64,000 nucleotides of DNA, from assembly GCF_030291075.1 (NCBI RefSeq), contig NZ_CP127407.1:296001-360000 (forward strand), given 5' to 3'. This document shows positions 54,256-63,146 of this stretch, one piece after another. The position numbers and the translations under genes were made by a program. The stretch's first letter is position 1. Each line of letters opens with the position of its first letter. Origin of the DNA: Stenotrophomonas sp. 57. GTDB taxonomy: Bacteria; Pseudomonadota; Gammaproteobacteria; Xanthomonadales; Xanthomonadaceae. The notes beneath the pieces were generated by a model. The model ran no database searches, was not told where the DNA came from, and was given only the letters and a program-made list of their open reading frames with translations.

Positions 54256-55965
54256 TCAGTGCAGTCCCAGGCTCAGGTGGTCGGCGATCGGGCCGAGTAC
54301 CAGCGCCGGCATGAACTGCAGCACGGTCAGGATGACGATCACCGAGACCAGGGTCAGGGCGAAGGTCGGGGTTTCGATCTGCAGGCTGCCGGCAGACTCC
54401 GGCGCCTGGCGCTTGGCGGCCAGCTGTGCAGCCACCACCAGCGGGATGATCAGCAGCGGGAAGCGGCCCAGCAGCAGCACCAGCGAGCAGCTCAGGTTCC
54501 ACCATAGCGTGGCGTCACCCAGCCCTTCGAAGCCCGAACCGTTGTTGGCGTAGGCCGACACGTACTCGTAGAACACCTGGCTGATGCCATGGAAGCCGGG
54601 GTTGGAGGTACCGGCCAGGCCGGGCACGACCAGGGTGATCGCGGTGAATACCAGCAGGGTGATCGGCTGCAGCAGCACCAGCAGGGCCAGCAGGCGCACC
54701 TGCGGCGTCTCCAGCTTGCGGCCGAACAGTTCCGGCGTGCGTCCGGTCATCAACCCGGCCAGGAACACGCCCAGCAGCAGGTAGACAATGAACTGCTGCA
54801 GGCCGCAGCCGATGCCGCCCCAGATCGCGCTGACCAGCATGTTGACCATCGCGATGCCGCCGCTCAGCGGCGCCAGCGAATCGTGCATGCCGTTCACCGA
54901 ACCGTTGGACACCTGGGTGGTCACCGCCGCCCACAGCGCGGTGCCATCGGCGCCGAAGCGCACCTCCTTGCCTTCCATCAGCAGCGGTGTGGCGGCGCTG
55001 GCGCTGTGGCCCTCGCTCCACATCATCGCGCCGGTAGACAGCAGCGACATGCCCAGCATGCAGCTGAACACCAGGGCGCCGAAACGACGCCGGCCGGTGA
55101 ACGCACCGATCATGAAGATCACCGCCATCGGCACCAGCAGGATGCCGACGATCTCCAGCGCATTCGACAGCGGGGTCGGGTTCTCCAGCGGGAAACTGCT
55201 GTTCGGGCCATACCAGCCGCCGCCGTTGGCGCCCAGCTGCTTGGCCGCGACCATCGCCGCGACCGGGCCCAGCGGCAGTTTCTGTTCGGCCATGCCGGCG
55301 CTGGCATCGATCGGCGTGGCCTGCGGCCCGCCGGCCATCGTCGAGGGCACGCCCTGGCTGGTCAGCAGCAGCGTCCACACCAGGCACAGCGGCAGCAGGA
55401 AGCGCACGCACAGGCGCACCACGTCCACGTAGTAGTTGCCCACCGCCACCTGGCGGTCATCGCCCGTTCCGTTGGCCGCGGCAGCCTGCGGCGCACGCGA
55501 GAACAACGCGCGCAGCGTCGCTACTGCCAGCGCCAGGCCCATCATCGGCGTCACCACCTGCAGGCCGGTGATGCCGGTCATCTGCGAGAGGTAGGACAGC
55601 TGCGCCTGGCCCGAGTAGTGCTGCTGGTTGGTGTTGGTCAGGAACGAGATCATCGTGTGCAGCGCGGTGTCCCAGCGCATGTTCGGGATCTGGTCCGGGT
55701 TCAACGGCAACCAGGCCTGGGTCATGAACACCGCCTGGGTCAGCACCGCGACCACCACGTTGCTCAGCACGAAGGCCAGCACATAGCCGCGCCAGGACAT
55801 CGAACACGCCGGATCAACGCCGAACACCTTGTACAGCGGCTTCTCGATCCAGTGGAACAGCACGTCGACCTTCATCGGCGTGCCGCGCATCACCCGCGCC
55901 AGGTACAGGCCCAGCGGCCACGCCAGCAGCAGGCTGGCGGCAATAATCACAAGCATCTCAGTCAT
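54256..55965 (-). CDS. kdpA: K+-transporting ATPase KdpA subunit
   Basis: The product has 569 residues with about ten membrane helices. Four pore-loop motifs are visible: [44 protein letters not shown] and [11 protein letters not shown]. They form the K+ filter, which resembles a potassium channel. The second loop reads GANGGGWY where E. coli has GTNGGGFF. It is the K+-binding, channel-like subunit. It starts 12 bases after kdpF. Confidence 0.96.
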   Translation of the reverse strand: MTEMLVIIAASLLLAWPLGLYLARVMRGTPMKVDVLFHWIEKPLYKVFGVDPACSMSWRGYVLAFVLSNVVVAVLTQAVFMTQAWLPLNPDQIPNMRWDTALHTMISFLTNTNQQHYSGQAQLSYLSQMTGITGLQVVTPMMGLALAVATLRALFSRAPQAAAANGTGDDRQVAVGNYYVDVVRLCVRFLLPLCLVWTLLLTSQGVPSTMAGGPQATPIDASAGMAEQKLPLGPVAAMVAAKQLGANGGGWYGPNSSFPLENPTPLSNALEIVGILLVPMAVIFMIGAFTGRRRFGALVFSCMLGMSLLSTGAMMWSEGHSASAATPLLMEGKEVRFGADGTALWAAVTTQVSNGSVNGMHDSLAPLSGGIAMVNMLVSAIWGGIGCGLQQFIVYLLLGVFLAGLMTGRTPELFGRKLETPQVRLLALLVLLQPITLLVFTAITLVVPGLAGTSNPGFHGISQVFYEYVSAYANNGSGFEGLGDATLWWNLSCSLVLLLGRFPLLIIPLVVAAQLAAKRQAPESAGSLQIETPTFALTLVSVIVILTVLQFMPALVLGPIADHLSLGLH

Positions 55966-55977
55966 GGCAGGCTCCGC

Positions 55978-56070
55978 TCAGAACGACTCGGGGCGCAGCA
56001 CGACATAAAGGAGATAGGCGGCGGCGACCAGCACCAGCACGCCACACAACAACGACAGCCAGGGGGACAT
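55978..56070 (-). CDS. kdpF: K+-transporting ATPase KdpF subunit
   Basis: The product is 30 residues, a single membrane helix: MSPWLSLLCGVLVLVAAAYL followed by LYVVLRPESF. Size, composition, the LRPE(S/R)F ending and position just before kdpA identify it as KdpF, which stabilises the complex. The start codon is ATG 56070; the frame extends upstream to 56256 but without coding character. Confidence 0.92.
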   Translation of the reverse strand: MSPWLSLLCGVLVLVAAAYLLYVVLRPESF

Positions 56071-56161
56071 TGCAATAGCGTCCTGGTGGAACCCCTCCAC
56101 CTCAGGCCGCCATCGTCGTCCTGCCCCCCATAAACGCACTACGCGCCGGACCGGGCCGACG

Positions 56162-56178
56162 CGTAAAGAGTGCATAAA
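56162..56178 (-). promoter_or_regulatory. Candidate KdpE-binding site upstream of kdpF
   Basis: On the minus strand, TTTATG-CACTC-TTTACG matches the paired half-sites TTTATA-N5-TTTACA that I recall for the E. coli KdpE operator, with the same 11-base step. It lies about 92-108 bases before the kdpF start, where an activator site would be expected. Binding itself is inference. Confidence 0.55.
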
Positions 56179-56213
56179 TTCCGTGGGCCAACCCGTAACC
56201 AGGCGCCGCCTAC

Positions 56214-56285
56214 TGTAGAGCCGAGCCCACGCTCGGCTGTTCTTTCCCAAGGTCATGTGGAGCCGAGCGCGGGCCCGGCGCTACA
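56214..56285. repeat. SMAG-type palindrome pair
   Basis: TGTAGAGCCGAGCCCACGCTCGGCT faces GAGCCGAGCGCGGGCCCGGCGCTACA. The right half is partly degraded. It lies upstream of the kdp promoter region and just after the DUF4124 stop. Confidence 0.8.
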
Positions 56286-56291
56286 GGCGAA

Positions 56292-56954
56292 TTACGGGGC
56301 CCGGCTCGCCGGCGCCACGCCCTTCAGCTCGCGATAGCGCTGCAGGGTGCTGTCGATCTCGGCCTTCAACGCCTGCTGTTGCTGCTGCAGGCCGGCCTGC
56401 AGGCGCTGCTGCGCCTGCAGCTGCACATGCCGCTGGCGGATCGCCCCGGCCTGCTTGTCTGCCACTTTGGCGCCGGCCAGCTCGCGGTCGCCCGCCGCCG
56501 ACAACAGCGCCACCAGCGACTCACGCAGGCTGGTGACGTTGTACTCGGCGGTCTTCAGATTGTTGTCCAGCACTTCCTGGCGCTCGGCAAACACCCGGCG
56601 CAGGTCGGCCTCGCTGCCGTAGGTGGACAACATGGCCTGCTCGGTGCGCTGGCGGGTCTGCTCGGCCATCAGGTCCAGTTGTTGCTGCTGCGCCGCGGCG
56701 CTGGCAGCGGCGCGCTCCTCATCGGTCAACGCGCGCTGGACCTGCGCATTGCGCAGGCCGGTGCTCGCATTGAACTCCTCGCGGGCATGGTTGACCGCGT
56801 CGGCCGGCAGCGAATCACTGCAGATCCGCTCCTTGCCCTCGTTCCAGCAGTACAGCTTCTTTTCCGTCTTGCCGCTGTCGCGCGACTGCGCCGGCACGGT
56901 GAACGGCAATGCCAGCAGCAGGCCGGCAAAGAGGACAGCAGGAACTCGGGACAT
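56292..56954 (-). CDS. DUF4124-type periplasmic protein
   Basis: The product has 220 residues. A signal peptide (about 1-22, ending AQS or VPA) is followed by LYCWNEGKERICSDSLPAD, the short Cys-containing motif of the DUF4124 family. The rest (about 60-215) is a long, Gln-rich helical region with coiled-coil character. The start is ATG 56954 with GGGGAAAGG just upstream; the frame beyond it overlaps pyrE and lacks support. The function is unknown. It lies 19 bases after pyrE on the same strand and may be co-transcribed. Confidence 0.75.
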   Translation of the reverse strand: MSRVPAVLFAGLLLALPFTVPAQSRDSGKTEKKLYCWNEGKERICSDSLPADAVNHAREEFNASTGLRNAQVQRALTDEERAAASAAAQQQQLDLMAEQTRQRTEQAMLSTYGSEADLRRVFAERQEVLDNNLKTAEYNVTSLRESLVALLSAAGDRELAGAKVADKQAGAIRQRHVQLQAQQRLQAGLQQQQQALKAEIDSTLQRYRELKGVAPASRAP

Positions 56955-56973
56955 GACCTTTCCCCTGGGTCGG

Positions 56974-57633
56974 TCAGCGGATCGAACGGACGCCGTACTG
57001 GGCCCGATAGGCTTCCAGCGGCTGCCGGTAACCCACAAGTTCCGGGTTGCCGGAGGCGAAATCAAGCAGGTCGGCCAGCGACGCCACGGCGATCACCGGG
57101 ATACCGGCCTCTTCGGCCACCGATTGCGCCGCCGAGCGGCGATCGGTCTCCGAAGCGATTTCCTGGCGGTCCAGCGCTACCACGATGCCAGCCGGGGTGC
57201 CACCGGCGGCGCGGATGATGCCCAGCGCTTCGCGGATCGCGGTACCGGCGGTGATCACGTCGTCGACGATCAGCACGCGCTTGCCCTGCATGTCGGCGCC
57301 GATCAGCTGGCCGCCTTCACCGTGGTCCTTGGCTTCCTTGCGGTTGAACGACAGCGGCAGGTCGCGGCCGCGCTGGGCCAGCTCGCAGGCCATCGCAGTG
57401 GCCAGCGGAATGCCCTTGTAGGCCGGGCCGAACACCACGTCGTACTTGATGCCGCTGGCATCGATGGCATCGGCATAGCAGGCGCCGAGCTGGGACAGCA
57501 GCGAGCCGGAGTCGAAGCGACCGGCGTTGAAGAAATAGGGGCTCAGCCGGCCGGATTTGAGGGTGAACTGGCCGAAGCGCAGGGCATCGGCGGTCAGGGC
57601 CAGCTGCAGGAAACGGTGGCGGTGGTCGCTCAT
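56974..57633 (-). CDS. pyrE: Orotate phosphoribosyltransferase
   Basis: The product has 219 residues. The PRPP-binding motif VLIVDDVITAGTA is at about 118-130. The N-terminal FGQFTLKSGRLSPYFFNAG and the flexible loop KEAKDHGEGG with catalytic residues are typical. It makes orotidine 5'-phosphate in UMP synthesis. ATG 57633 is used; ATG 57648 and 57654 are in frame but less likely. It is divergent from xth. Confidence 0.95.
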   Translation of the reverse strand: MSDHRHRFLQLALTADALRFGQFTLKSGRLSPYFFNAGRFDSGSLLSQLGACYADAIDASGIKYDVVFGPAYKGIPLATAMACELAQRGRDLPLSFNRKEAKDHGEGGQLIGADMQGKRVLIVDDVITAGTAIREALGIIRAAGGTPAGIVVALDRQEIASETDRRSAAQSVAEEAGIPVIAVASLADLLDFASGNPELVGYRQPLEAYRAQYGVRSIR

Positions 57634-57795
57634 CAAAACTCGATTCATCTTCATTTGGAGCACAAATCCTAATCCAGCTGGGCGTTTCGCGCTCGTCCGG
57701 CCCCGTGTGAAGGCGTTCGCGGGCCCACCCGGCGGACTGCGCAGCCCCGCGGGCAACCGGTATGCTTGCCCGGTTTCCCGCCGTAGGTCTTCCGC

Positions 57796-58596
57796 ATGCG
57801 CATCATCAGTTTCAACGCCAATGGCATCCGTTCCGCCGCGACCAAGGGCTTCCTCGACTGGTTCCGTGCCCAGAACGCCGACGTCCTGTGCATCCAGGAG
57901 ACCAAGGCCCAGGAAGACCAGCTGACCGACCCGATGTTCCGCCCGGACGGCCACCACTGCTTCTACCGCGACGCCATCACCAAGAAGGGCTACAGCGGTG
58001 TGGCGATCTACAGCAAGCGCGAGCCGGACCAGGTCATCACCTCGCTGGGCTGGGCCCCGTTCGACGACGAAGGCCGCTACATCGAGGCGCGCTACGGCAA
58101 CCTCAGCGTGGTCTCCTTCTACATCCCGTCCGGCAGCTCGGGCGACCTGCGCCAGGGCTTCAAGTTCGAAGTGATGGAATGGCTGCGGCCGATCCTGGAG
58201 GAGTGGGCGCGCAGCGGCCGCGACTACGTGCTGTGCGGCGACTGGAACATCGTGCGTTCGGCGCTGGACATCAAGAACTGGAAGTCCAACCAGAAGAATT
58301 CCGGCTGCCTGCCGGAGGAGCGCGACTGGCTCAACGCCCTCTGCGCCGACCACGGCCAGACGACCGATGTCGCCGCCGGCCGCGGCTGGGCCGATGCCTA
58401 CCGCCTGCTCAACCCCACCGGCGAGGATTACACCTGGTGGAGCAACCGCGGCGCCGCCCGCGCCAACAACGTCGGTTGGCGCATCGACTACCAGTTCATC
58501 ACCCCGGGCCTGCGTGACCGCCTGCGCAGCTGCTCGATCTACCGCGACGAGCGCTTTTCCGACCACGCCCCGTTCACCGTGGACTACGACCTGTGA
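57796..58596 (+). CDS. xth: Exodeoxyribonuclease III / AP endonuclease (AmpN-like position)
   Basis: The product has 266 residues, a complete endonuclease/exonuclease/phosphatase fold: N7 and N9 in SFNANGIRSA, metal-binding E35 in LCIQETKAQE, GDWNIVRSALDIKN with the D/N pair, and the terminal SDHAP with catalytic His. It removes nucleotides at abasic sites and from 3' ends. Its stop overlaps the GTG start of ampG. The same pair has been described in S. maltophilia as the ampN-ampG operon needed for beta-lactamase induction (recalled, not checked); how a DNA-repair type enzyme would take part is not clear. Confidence 0.92.
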   Translation: MRIISFNANGIRSAATKGFLDWFRAQNADVLCIQETKAQEDQLTDPMFRPDGHHCFYRDAITKKGYSGVAIYSKREPDQVITSLGWAPFDDEGRYIEARYGNLSVVSFYIPSGSSGDLRQGFKFEVMEWLRPILEEWARSGRDYVLCGDWNIVRSALDIKNWKSNQKNSGCLPEERDWLNALCADHGQTTDVAAGRGWADAYRLLNPTGEDYTWWSNRGAARANNVGWRIDYQFITPGLRDRLRSCSIYRDERFSDHAPFTVDYDL

Positions 58597-59897
58597 CCGA
58601 GGCGGCCACGCCGGCCAGCTACAAGGGCTGGGCAGGCATCAAGCGCGCCTTCGGTACCCCGTCGGCGCTGACCATGGCCATGCTGGGCTTCGGCAGCGGC
58701 TTGCCGTTTCTGCTGATCGCTTCGCAGACCCTGTCCACCCGCCTGCGTGATGTCGGCCTGGACCTGGGCAGCATCGGCCTGATCAGCCTGGCCAGCTTCT
58801 TCTACCTGCTGAAGTTCCTGTGGGCACCACTGCTGGACCGCTACGCCTTCCCGCTGCTGGGCGGGCTGGGCCGACGCCGGTCGTGGCTGCTGGTGTCGCA
58901 GGTGATGGTGCTGGTCGGCCTGGTCGCGCTGGCCTTCGTGCGGCCCGAGCAGGGCGTCTGGCCGCTGGTGGCCTGGGTGCTGGTGGCCTCGTTCGCCGGC
59001 GCCACGCAGGATTCGGCAGTCGATGCCTACCGCATCGAGATCGCCCCGCAGACCGCACAGGCCGCGCTGGCGGCCACCTACACGCTGGGCTACCGCATCG
59101 GACTGATCCTGGCCGGCGCCGGCGCGCTGTACCTCGCCCAGTTCGAAGGCTGGATCGTTGCCTACCTGGCGATGGCCGCGCTGATGCTGCTGCCGATCAT
59201 CACCACCCTGGTGTGCGCCGAGCCAGAGCGCCCGGCCACGGCCGTGCAGCGCCGCATCGATATCGCCGAAGCCTTCATCCAACCCATCTCCAGCTTCTTC
59301 AGCCGTAACGGCGTGGCGCTGGCCCTGGTACTGCTGGCTTTCGTCGGCCTGTTCAAGTTCCCCGACCAGGTGATCGGGGTGATGGCCGGGCCGTTCTACC
59401 TCGATTCGGGCTTCGACAAGGCCGACATCGCCACCGTTTCCAAGCTGTTCGGCGTGTGGATGGGCATCGGCGGCGCGTTCCTGGGCGGCATCGCGGTGGC
59501 CGCGTTTGGCTTCCGCCGCATGCTGCTGGTGGCCGCATTGGGCGTAGCGCTGTCGAACCTGGCCTTCCTGCTGATGGCGCACAATCCGGGCAAGCTGTGG
59601 GCGTTCTATGCAGCGCTCAGCGCCGACAACCTGTTCCAGGGCTTTGCCGGCACCGTGCTGGTGGCCTTCATGTCCTCGCTCACCGACCGCAACTTCACCG
59701 CTACCCAGTACGCGTTGCTGGTGTCACTGGCCAACCTGCCGGGGAAGTTCGTCGGTGGTGTCTCCGGCTATATCGTCGAAGCCACGTCCTACAGCACGTT
59801 CTTCATCCTCAGCTCGATCACCGTGGTGCCAACCCTGCTGCTGCTGGCGTGGCTGTGGCCGCGCATCGCCGATCGCGGGCCACCGCCGGTCGCCTGA
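58593..59897 (+). CDS. ampG: AmpG-type muropeptide permease
   Basis: The product has 434 residues and 12 or more predicted membrane helices. The MFS loop is FLWAPLLDRYAFPLLGGLGRRR, and GATQDSAVDAYRIEIAP matches the conserved AmpG segment. It imports GlcNAc-anhydroMurNAc peptides for wall recycling, which also feeds AmpR-controlled beta-lactamase induction (L1/L2 in this genus). The start is GTG 58593, overlapping the xth stop. The recycling kinase gene anmK lies about 400 bases on, on the other strand. Confidence 0.9.
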   Translation: MTEAATPASYKGWAGIKRAFGTPSALTMAMLGFGSGLPFLLIASQTLSTRLRDVGLDLGSIGLISLASFFYLLKFLWAPLLDRYAFPLLGGLGRRRSWLLVSQVMVLVGLVALAFVRPEQGVWPLVAWVLVASFAGATQDSAVDAYRIEIAPQTAQAALAATYTLGYRIGLILAGAGALYLAQFEGWIVAYLAMAALMLLPIITTLVCAEPERPATAVQRRIDIAEAFIQPISSFFSRNGVALALVLLAFVGLFKFPDQVIGVMAGPFYLDSGFDKADIATVSKLFGVWMGIGGAFLGGIAVAAFGFRRMLLVAALGVALSNLAFLLMAHNPGKLWAFYAALSADNLFQGFAGTVLVAFMSSLTDRNFTATQYALLVSLANLPGKFVGGVSGYIVEATSYSTFFILSSITVVPTLLLLAWLWPRIADRGPPPVA

Positions 59898-59975
59898 TTG
59901 CCTGCCCGCCCGGTCTGCGGGATCATCGCCCCGACGCGCCGAGGGGGGCGGTGCCTTGCGAACGGGGAAGTGAGC

Positions 59976-60206
59976 ATGGCCGACGTTGTGCTGCGGGACC
60001 TGGACCCGCTGCTGCTGGAACGCATCCGACGGGTCGCGGTCGCCCGCGGCTGGACCCACGAACAGACCTGCGCCGCCTTGCTGGAGCAGGGCCTGTTCTG
60101 CAGTGAACTGGAGGTTCGCTCCGGCTTCGGCGATCCGGAAGTGGATGCCCTGTCCGATGCCATCGCCGCCCTGCAGGCCTTGCCCGCAGGGCAGGGCTTC
60201 GATTAG
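59976..60206 (+). CDS. Small protein resembling a ribbon-helix-helix antitoxin, no toxin partner
   Basis: The product has 76 residues. The N-terminus MADVVLRDLDPLLLERIRRV and AVARGWTHEQTCAALLEQGL resemble the beta-strand, helix, helix start of FitA/VapB-type ribbon-helix-helix proteins; the match is by pattern only. The start ATG 59976 has GGGGAAG seven bases upstream. No toxin gene follows: a SMAG repeat and the convergent anmK gene come next. It might be an orphan regulator. The function is not shown. Confidence 0.6.
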   Translation: MADVVLRDLDPLLLERIRRVAVARGWTHEQTCAALLEQGLFCSELEVRSGFGDPEVDALSDAIAALQALPAGQGFD

Positions 60207-60212
60207 CGCTTT

Positions 60213-60282
60213 TGTAGAGCCGAGCCATGCTCGGCTTCGCGCGGGCCGGGCCAAAAGCAGCCGAGCATGGCTCGGCTCTACA
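60213..60282. repeat. SMAG-type palindrome pair
   Basis: TGTAGAGCCGAGCCATGCTCGGCT faces AGCCGAGCATGGCTCGGCTCTACA. It is one of the best-preserved pairs in the window and lies between the small protein gene and anmK. Confidence 0.85.
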
Positions 60283-60312
60283 GCGGTGCCTCACCTGCGC
60301 GGATGACGCCAC

Positions 60313-61440
60313 TCACGCCAGATGGATCGCCCCCAGGATCCGCGGCCCCTGGGCCCCGGTCACGCTCGGCAGATTGCCGGCCAGCCCGTCCATCGTCCGC
60401 TGCGCCAGCCACGCAAACCCCATCGCTTCCACGTACTCCGGGTCCAGCCCGTGCACCGAGCTGGACTCCACCTGCACGTCCGGCAGCCGTGCCGCCAGCC
60501 GCTTCATCAGCTGCCGGTTGCGCACGCCGCCGCCACAGACCAGCAGGCGACGGGTCTGCGGCTGCTGCGTCAGCAGCGCATCGGCCACCGTTGCCACGGT
60601 CAGCTCCAGCAGGGTCGCCTGTACGTCGGCCGCAGCGTACTCGCCTTCGCCCATGTGCGCCTCGGCCCAGGCCAGGTGGAACTGCTCACGGCCGGTGCTC
60701 TTGGGCGGGGGCAGGTCGAACCACGGGTCCGAGCGCCAGCCCAGCAGCAGGCTGTCATCCACCGCACCGCTGGCGGCATACGCGCCGTCGGCATCGAAGG
60801 TGCGCCCGGTGTGGCGCTGGCACCAGGCATCCATCAGCGCATTGGCCGGGCCGGTATCGAAGCCACGCACCGCACCTTCGCGCGGGATCAGGGTCAGGTT
60901 GGCGATGCCGCCCAGGTTGAGCACCGCGCGGTCCTCGTCGGCGGTGCCCAGCATGGCCAGGTGGAAGGCCGGCATCAGCGGCGCACCATGGCCCCCGGCC
61001 GCGACGTCGCGGCGGCGGAAGTCGGACACCGTGGTGATCCCGGTCAACTCGGCGATGCGGTTGCCGTCACCCATCTGCACGGTGAAGGCGGGGTCGGCCA
61101 GCGGCCGGTGGCGCACGGTCTGTCCATGCGAGCCGATCGCGCGCACCTGGCTGCGGTCCACGCCAGCCTCGGCCAGCAGCTGATTGGCGGCCCCGGCGAA
61201 GTTGATCGCGATCCGGGCGTCCAGCTCGCCCAGCTCCTCCAGCGAGTCCAGCGGGCCACCTTCGCCCAGCGCCACCAGCCGCGCACGCAGCACGGGCTCC
61301 CAGCGGGCGGTCAGGCCGTGCACGAAGCGGCAGCCTCCGCCGGCCGGGAACTGCACGAGCGCGGCATCGATGCCGTCGGCGCTGGTGCCCGACATCAGAC
61401 CAAGGTACAGGGGGGCGTCAGTGTCGGCAGTCGTGTTCAT
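60313..61440 (-). CDS. anmK: Anhydro-N-acetylmuramic acid kinase
   Basis: The product has 375 residues. The ATP site [13 protein letters not shown] is at about 15-27. Other family motifs are [32 protein letters not shown] and [14 protein letters not shown]. It phosphorylates anhydro-MurNAc released during wall recycling, downstream of AmpG import. ATG 61440 is used; ATG 61449 and 61467 are in frame. A terminator-like hairpin of the M23 gene ends at the very start of this gene, leaving no space for a normal promoter and ribosome-binding site. Confidence 0.92.
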   Translation of the reverse strand: MNTTADTDAPLYLGLMSGTSADGIDAALVQFPAGGGCRFVHGLTARWEPVLRARLVALGEGGPLDSLEELGELDARIAINFAGAANQLLAEAGVDRSQVRAIGSHGQTVRHRPLADPAFTVQMGDGNRIAELTGITTVSDFRRRDVAAGGHGAPLMPAFHLAMLGTADEDRAVLNLGGIANLTLIPREGAVRGFDTGPANALMDAWCQRHTGRTFDADGAYAASGAVDDSLLLGWRSDPWFDLPPPKSTGREQFHLAWAEAHMGEGEYAAADVQATLLELTVATVADALLTQQPQTRRLLVCGGGVRNRQLMKRLAARLPDVQVESSSVHGLDPEYVEAMGFAWLAQRTMDGLAGNLPSVTGAQGPRILGAIHLA

Positions 61441-61449
61441 GGCGGGCAT

Positions 61450-61485
61450 AAAAAAAGGACGCGGCAAGCTTGGGCTGCCGCGTCC
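61450..61485 (-). terminator. Intrinsic terminator between the M23 peptidase gene and anmK
   Basis: The perfect 10-base stem GGACGCGGCA...TGCCGCGTCC is followed on the minus strand by seven T (61456-61450), which abut ATG 61449. It should end the M23 transcript, or act as an attenuator for anmK. Confidence 0.85.
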
Positions 61486-61506
61486 TTCTTCGTCAACGCA
61501 GGGCGA

Positions 61507-62979
61507 TCAACCGCGCTTGCGGCCGGTGCTGCTCTTGTCCTTGGTGCTGGCCACCTCGGGGGCGGCCTCGTCGCGGCTGGTCGGCGCCGGGCTGGCATCG
61601 GCGTAGATCAGCTTTTCCATGCCCTGGATGCGGGCCATCGCCGGCGCGGTCTGCGCGCGGAAGGCGACCAGCTCGGCGCCCTTCAGCGGCTCCGGCGGCG
61701 GCATGGTCACGGTCAGCGGGTTGCGGTGCTCGCCGTTGACGCGGAATTCGTAGTGCAGGTGCGGGCCGGTGGCCAAGCCGGTCGAGCCCACATAGCCGAT
61801 CACCGTGCCCTGGGCCACGCGCTGGCCGGTCTTGATGTTCGCAAAGCGCGACATGTGCCCGTACAGGGTGGTGTGGCCGCGGCCGTGATCCAGGATCACC
61901 ACGTTGCCGTAGCCACGCTGCACGCCGGCGAACTGCACGCGGGCATCACCGGCGGCCATGATCGGGGTGCCGGTGCGCGCGGCGTAGTCCACGCCCTTGT
62001 GCATGCGCATCTTGCCCAGTACCGGGTGCTTGCGCGCACCGAAGGTCGAGCTCAGCCGCGCGAACGGGATCGGCATGCGGATGAAGCTCTTCTTCAGCGA
62101 ACGGCCGTTGATGTCGTAGTACTCGGACTTGCCGTTGCGGTCGAAGCGGAAGCCGGAATAGGTCTTGCCGCCGGTGGTGAAGGTCGCCGCCAGGATCTTG
62201 CTGGTGTCCACCTTCTCGCCTTCGCGCCAGGTTTCATCCATCACCACGCTGAAGCGGTCGCCCGGCTGCAGGTCCTTCGAGAAGTCGATGTCGTACTTGA
62301 AGATGTCGTCGGTCATCGTCGCGATCGCCGACGGCGACAGCCCGGCGCGGCGCGCGGCGGCGTACAGCGAACTGGTGATCTCGCCACTGGTGACCACCGT
62401 GCGCGTGGAGGTCTCGCGCTTGGTCACCTTCTCCTTGATGTCATTGCCGGCCAGGCTCAGCTCCACCCGGTTGTCGGCATCGCGGTCGAAACGGATGCTG
62501 CGCAGGTCGCCGGACAGCGGCATGTCGAAGGCGATCTCGGCGCCCGGGCGCAGCTTGGTCAGCGCCTCGCGCGCGCCCGGGTGGTCCAGTACCCGGTGCA
62601 GGGTGGTGGCCGGGATGCCGGCCTTGTCGAACAGATCGCTCAGGGTCTGGCCGCGCTCGACGCGCAGCACCTGCCAGCTGTCACCGGGGACCTGCTGCTG
62701 GCGGGCCATGGTCAGCGGCGGCAACGGCAGCGCCAGGCTGGTATGGCTGTCGGCAAAGGGGGCGTCGATGGTGTGCGAGAACCCCGGAACGATCGTCGCC
62801 ACCAGGGCGCCGATGGTCGCGAACAGACTGGCGTGCACCCAATGGCGCCGGGTCCAGCGCTCGTTGAAGGCGGCGGGAAGGTGTTGCCTGAGCTTCCGAT
62901 GCAGGGCGTTGTCGTGCAGGACGTGAAGGCGTTCCTGGAAGCGCTGCTTGCGTGCGCGCCCTTGTTCGGAATTGTGCAT
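61507..62979 (-). CDS. M23-family peptidoglycan endopeptidase (MepM-like)
   Basis: The product has 490 residues. One membrane segment (about 48-66, [20 protein letters not shown]) is followed by a LysM/OapA-like domain (about 100-150, [17 protein letters not shown]), a middle domain, and the LytM domain with metal ligands H and D in MHKGVDYAA and the HLHYEF motif (about 330-430). Such enzymes cut peptide cross-links to let the wall grow. The C-terminal tail is charged and low in complexity. It is divergent from tyrS. Confidence 0.92.
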   Translation of the reverse strand: MHNSEQGRARKQRFQERLHVLHDNALHRKLRQHLPAAFNERWTRRHWVHASLFATIGALVATIVPGFSHTIDAPFADSHTSLALPLPPLTMARQQQVPGDSWQVLRVERGQTLSDLFDKAGIPATTLHRVLDHPGAREALTKLRPGAEIAFDMPLSGDLRSIRFDRDADNRVELSLAGNDIKEKVTKRETSTRTVVTSGEITSSLYAAARRAGLSPSAIATMTDDIFKYDIDFSKDLQPGDRFSVVMDETWREGEKVDTSKILAATFTTGGKTYSGFRFDRNGKSEYYDINGRSLKKSFIRMPIPFARLSSTFGARKHPVLGKMRMHKGVDYAARTGTPIMAAGDARVQFAGVQRGYGNVVILDHGRGHTTLYGHMSRFANIKTGQRVAQGTVIGYVGSTGLATGPHLHYEFRVNGEHRNPLTVTMPPPEPLKGAELVAFRAQTAPAMARIQGMEKLIYADASPAPTSRDEAAPEVASTKDKSSTGRKRG

Positions 62980-63146
62980 CGGCGGTTTTTTCCTGGCAGC
63001 CCGGGAGCGCGGGCCTGATCGCCGGTTACCATAGACACCTGAGAAAACCGCGTCAAACCCTTGTGCCCATTGGCTTTTGTGAAGCCAATCGGGTTAACTT
63101 TGCTTTAACACCCCACACAAGAATCGGCATTGCCGGGAGTAGTCAC

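Noticed and set aside
54589..56133. A 514-residue plus-strand frame across kdpA
   Set aside because: Gln/His/Arg-rich shadow of kdpA, with no motif or ribosome-binding site.
60322..63018. An 898-residue open frame on the plus strand across anmK and the M23 gene
   Set aside because: Antisense shadow. The two minus-strand genes have full catalytic motifs, and this one has none.
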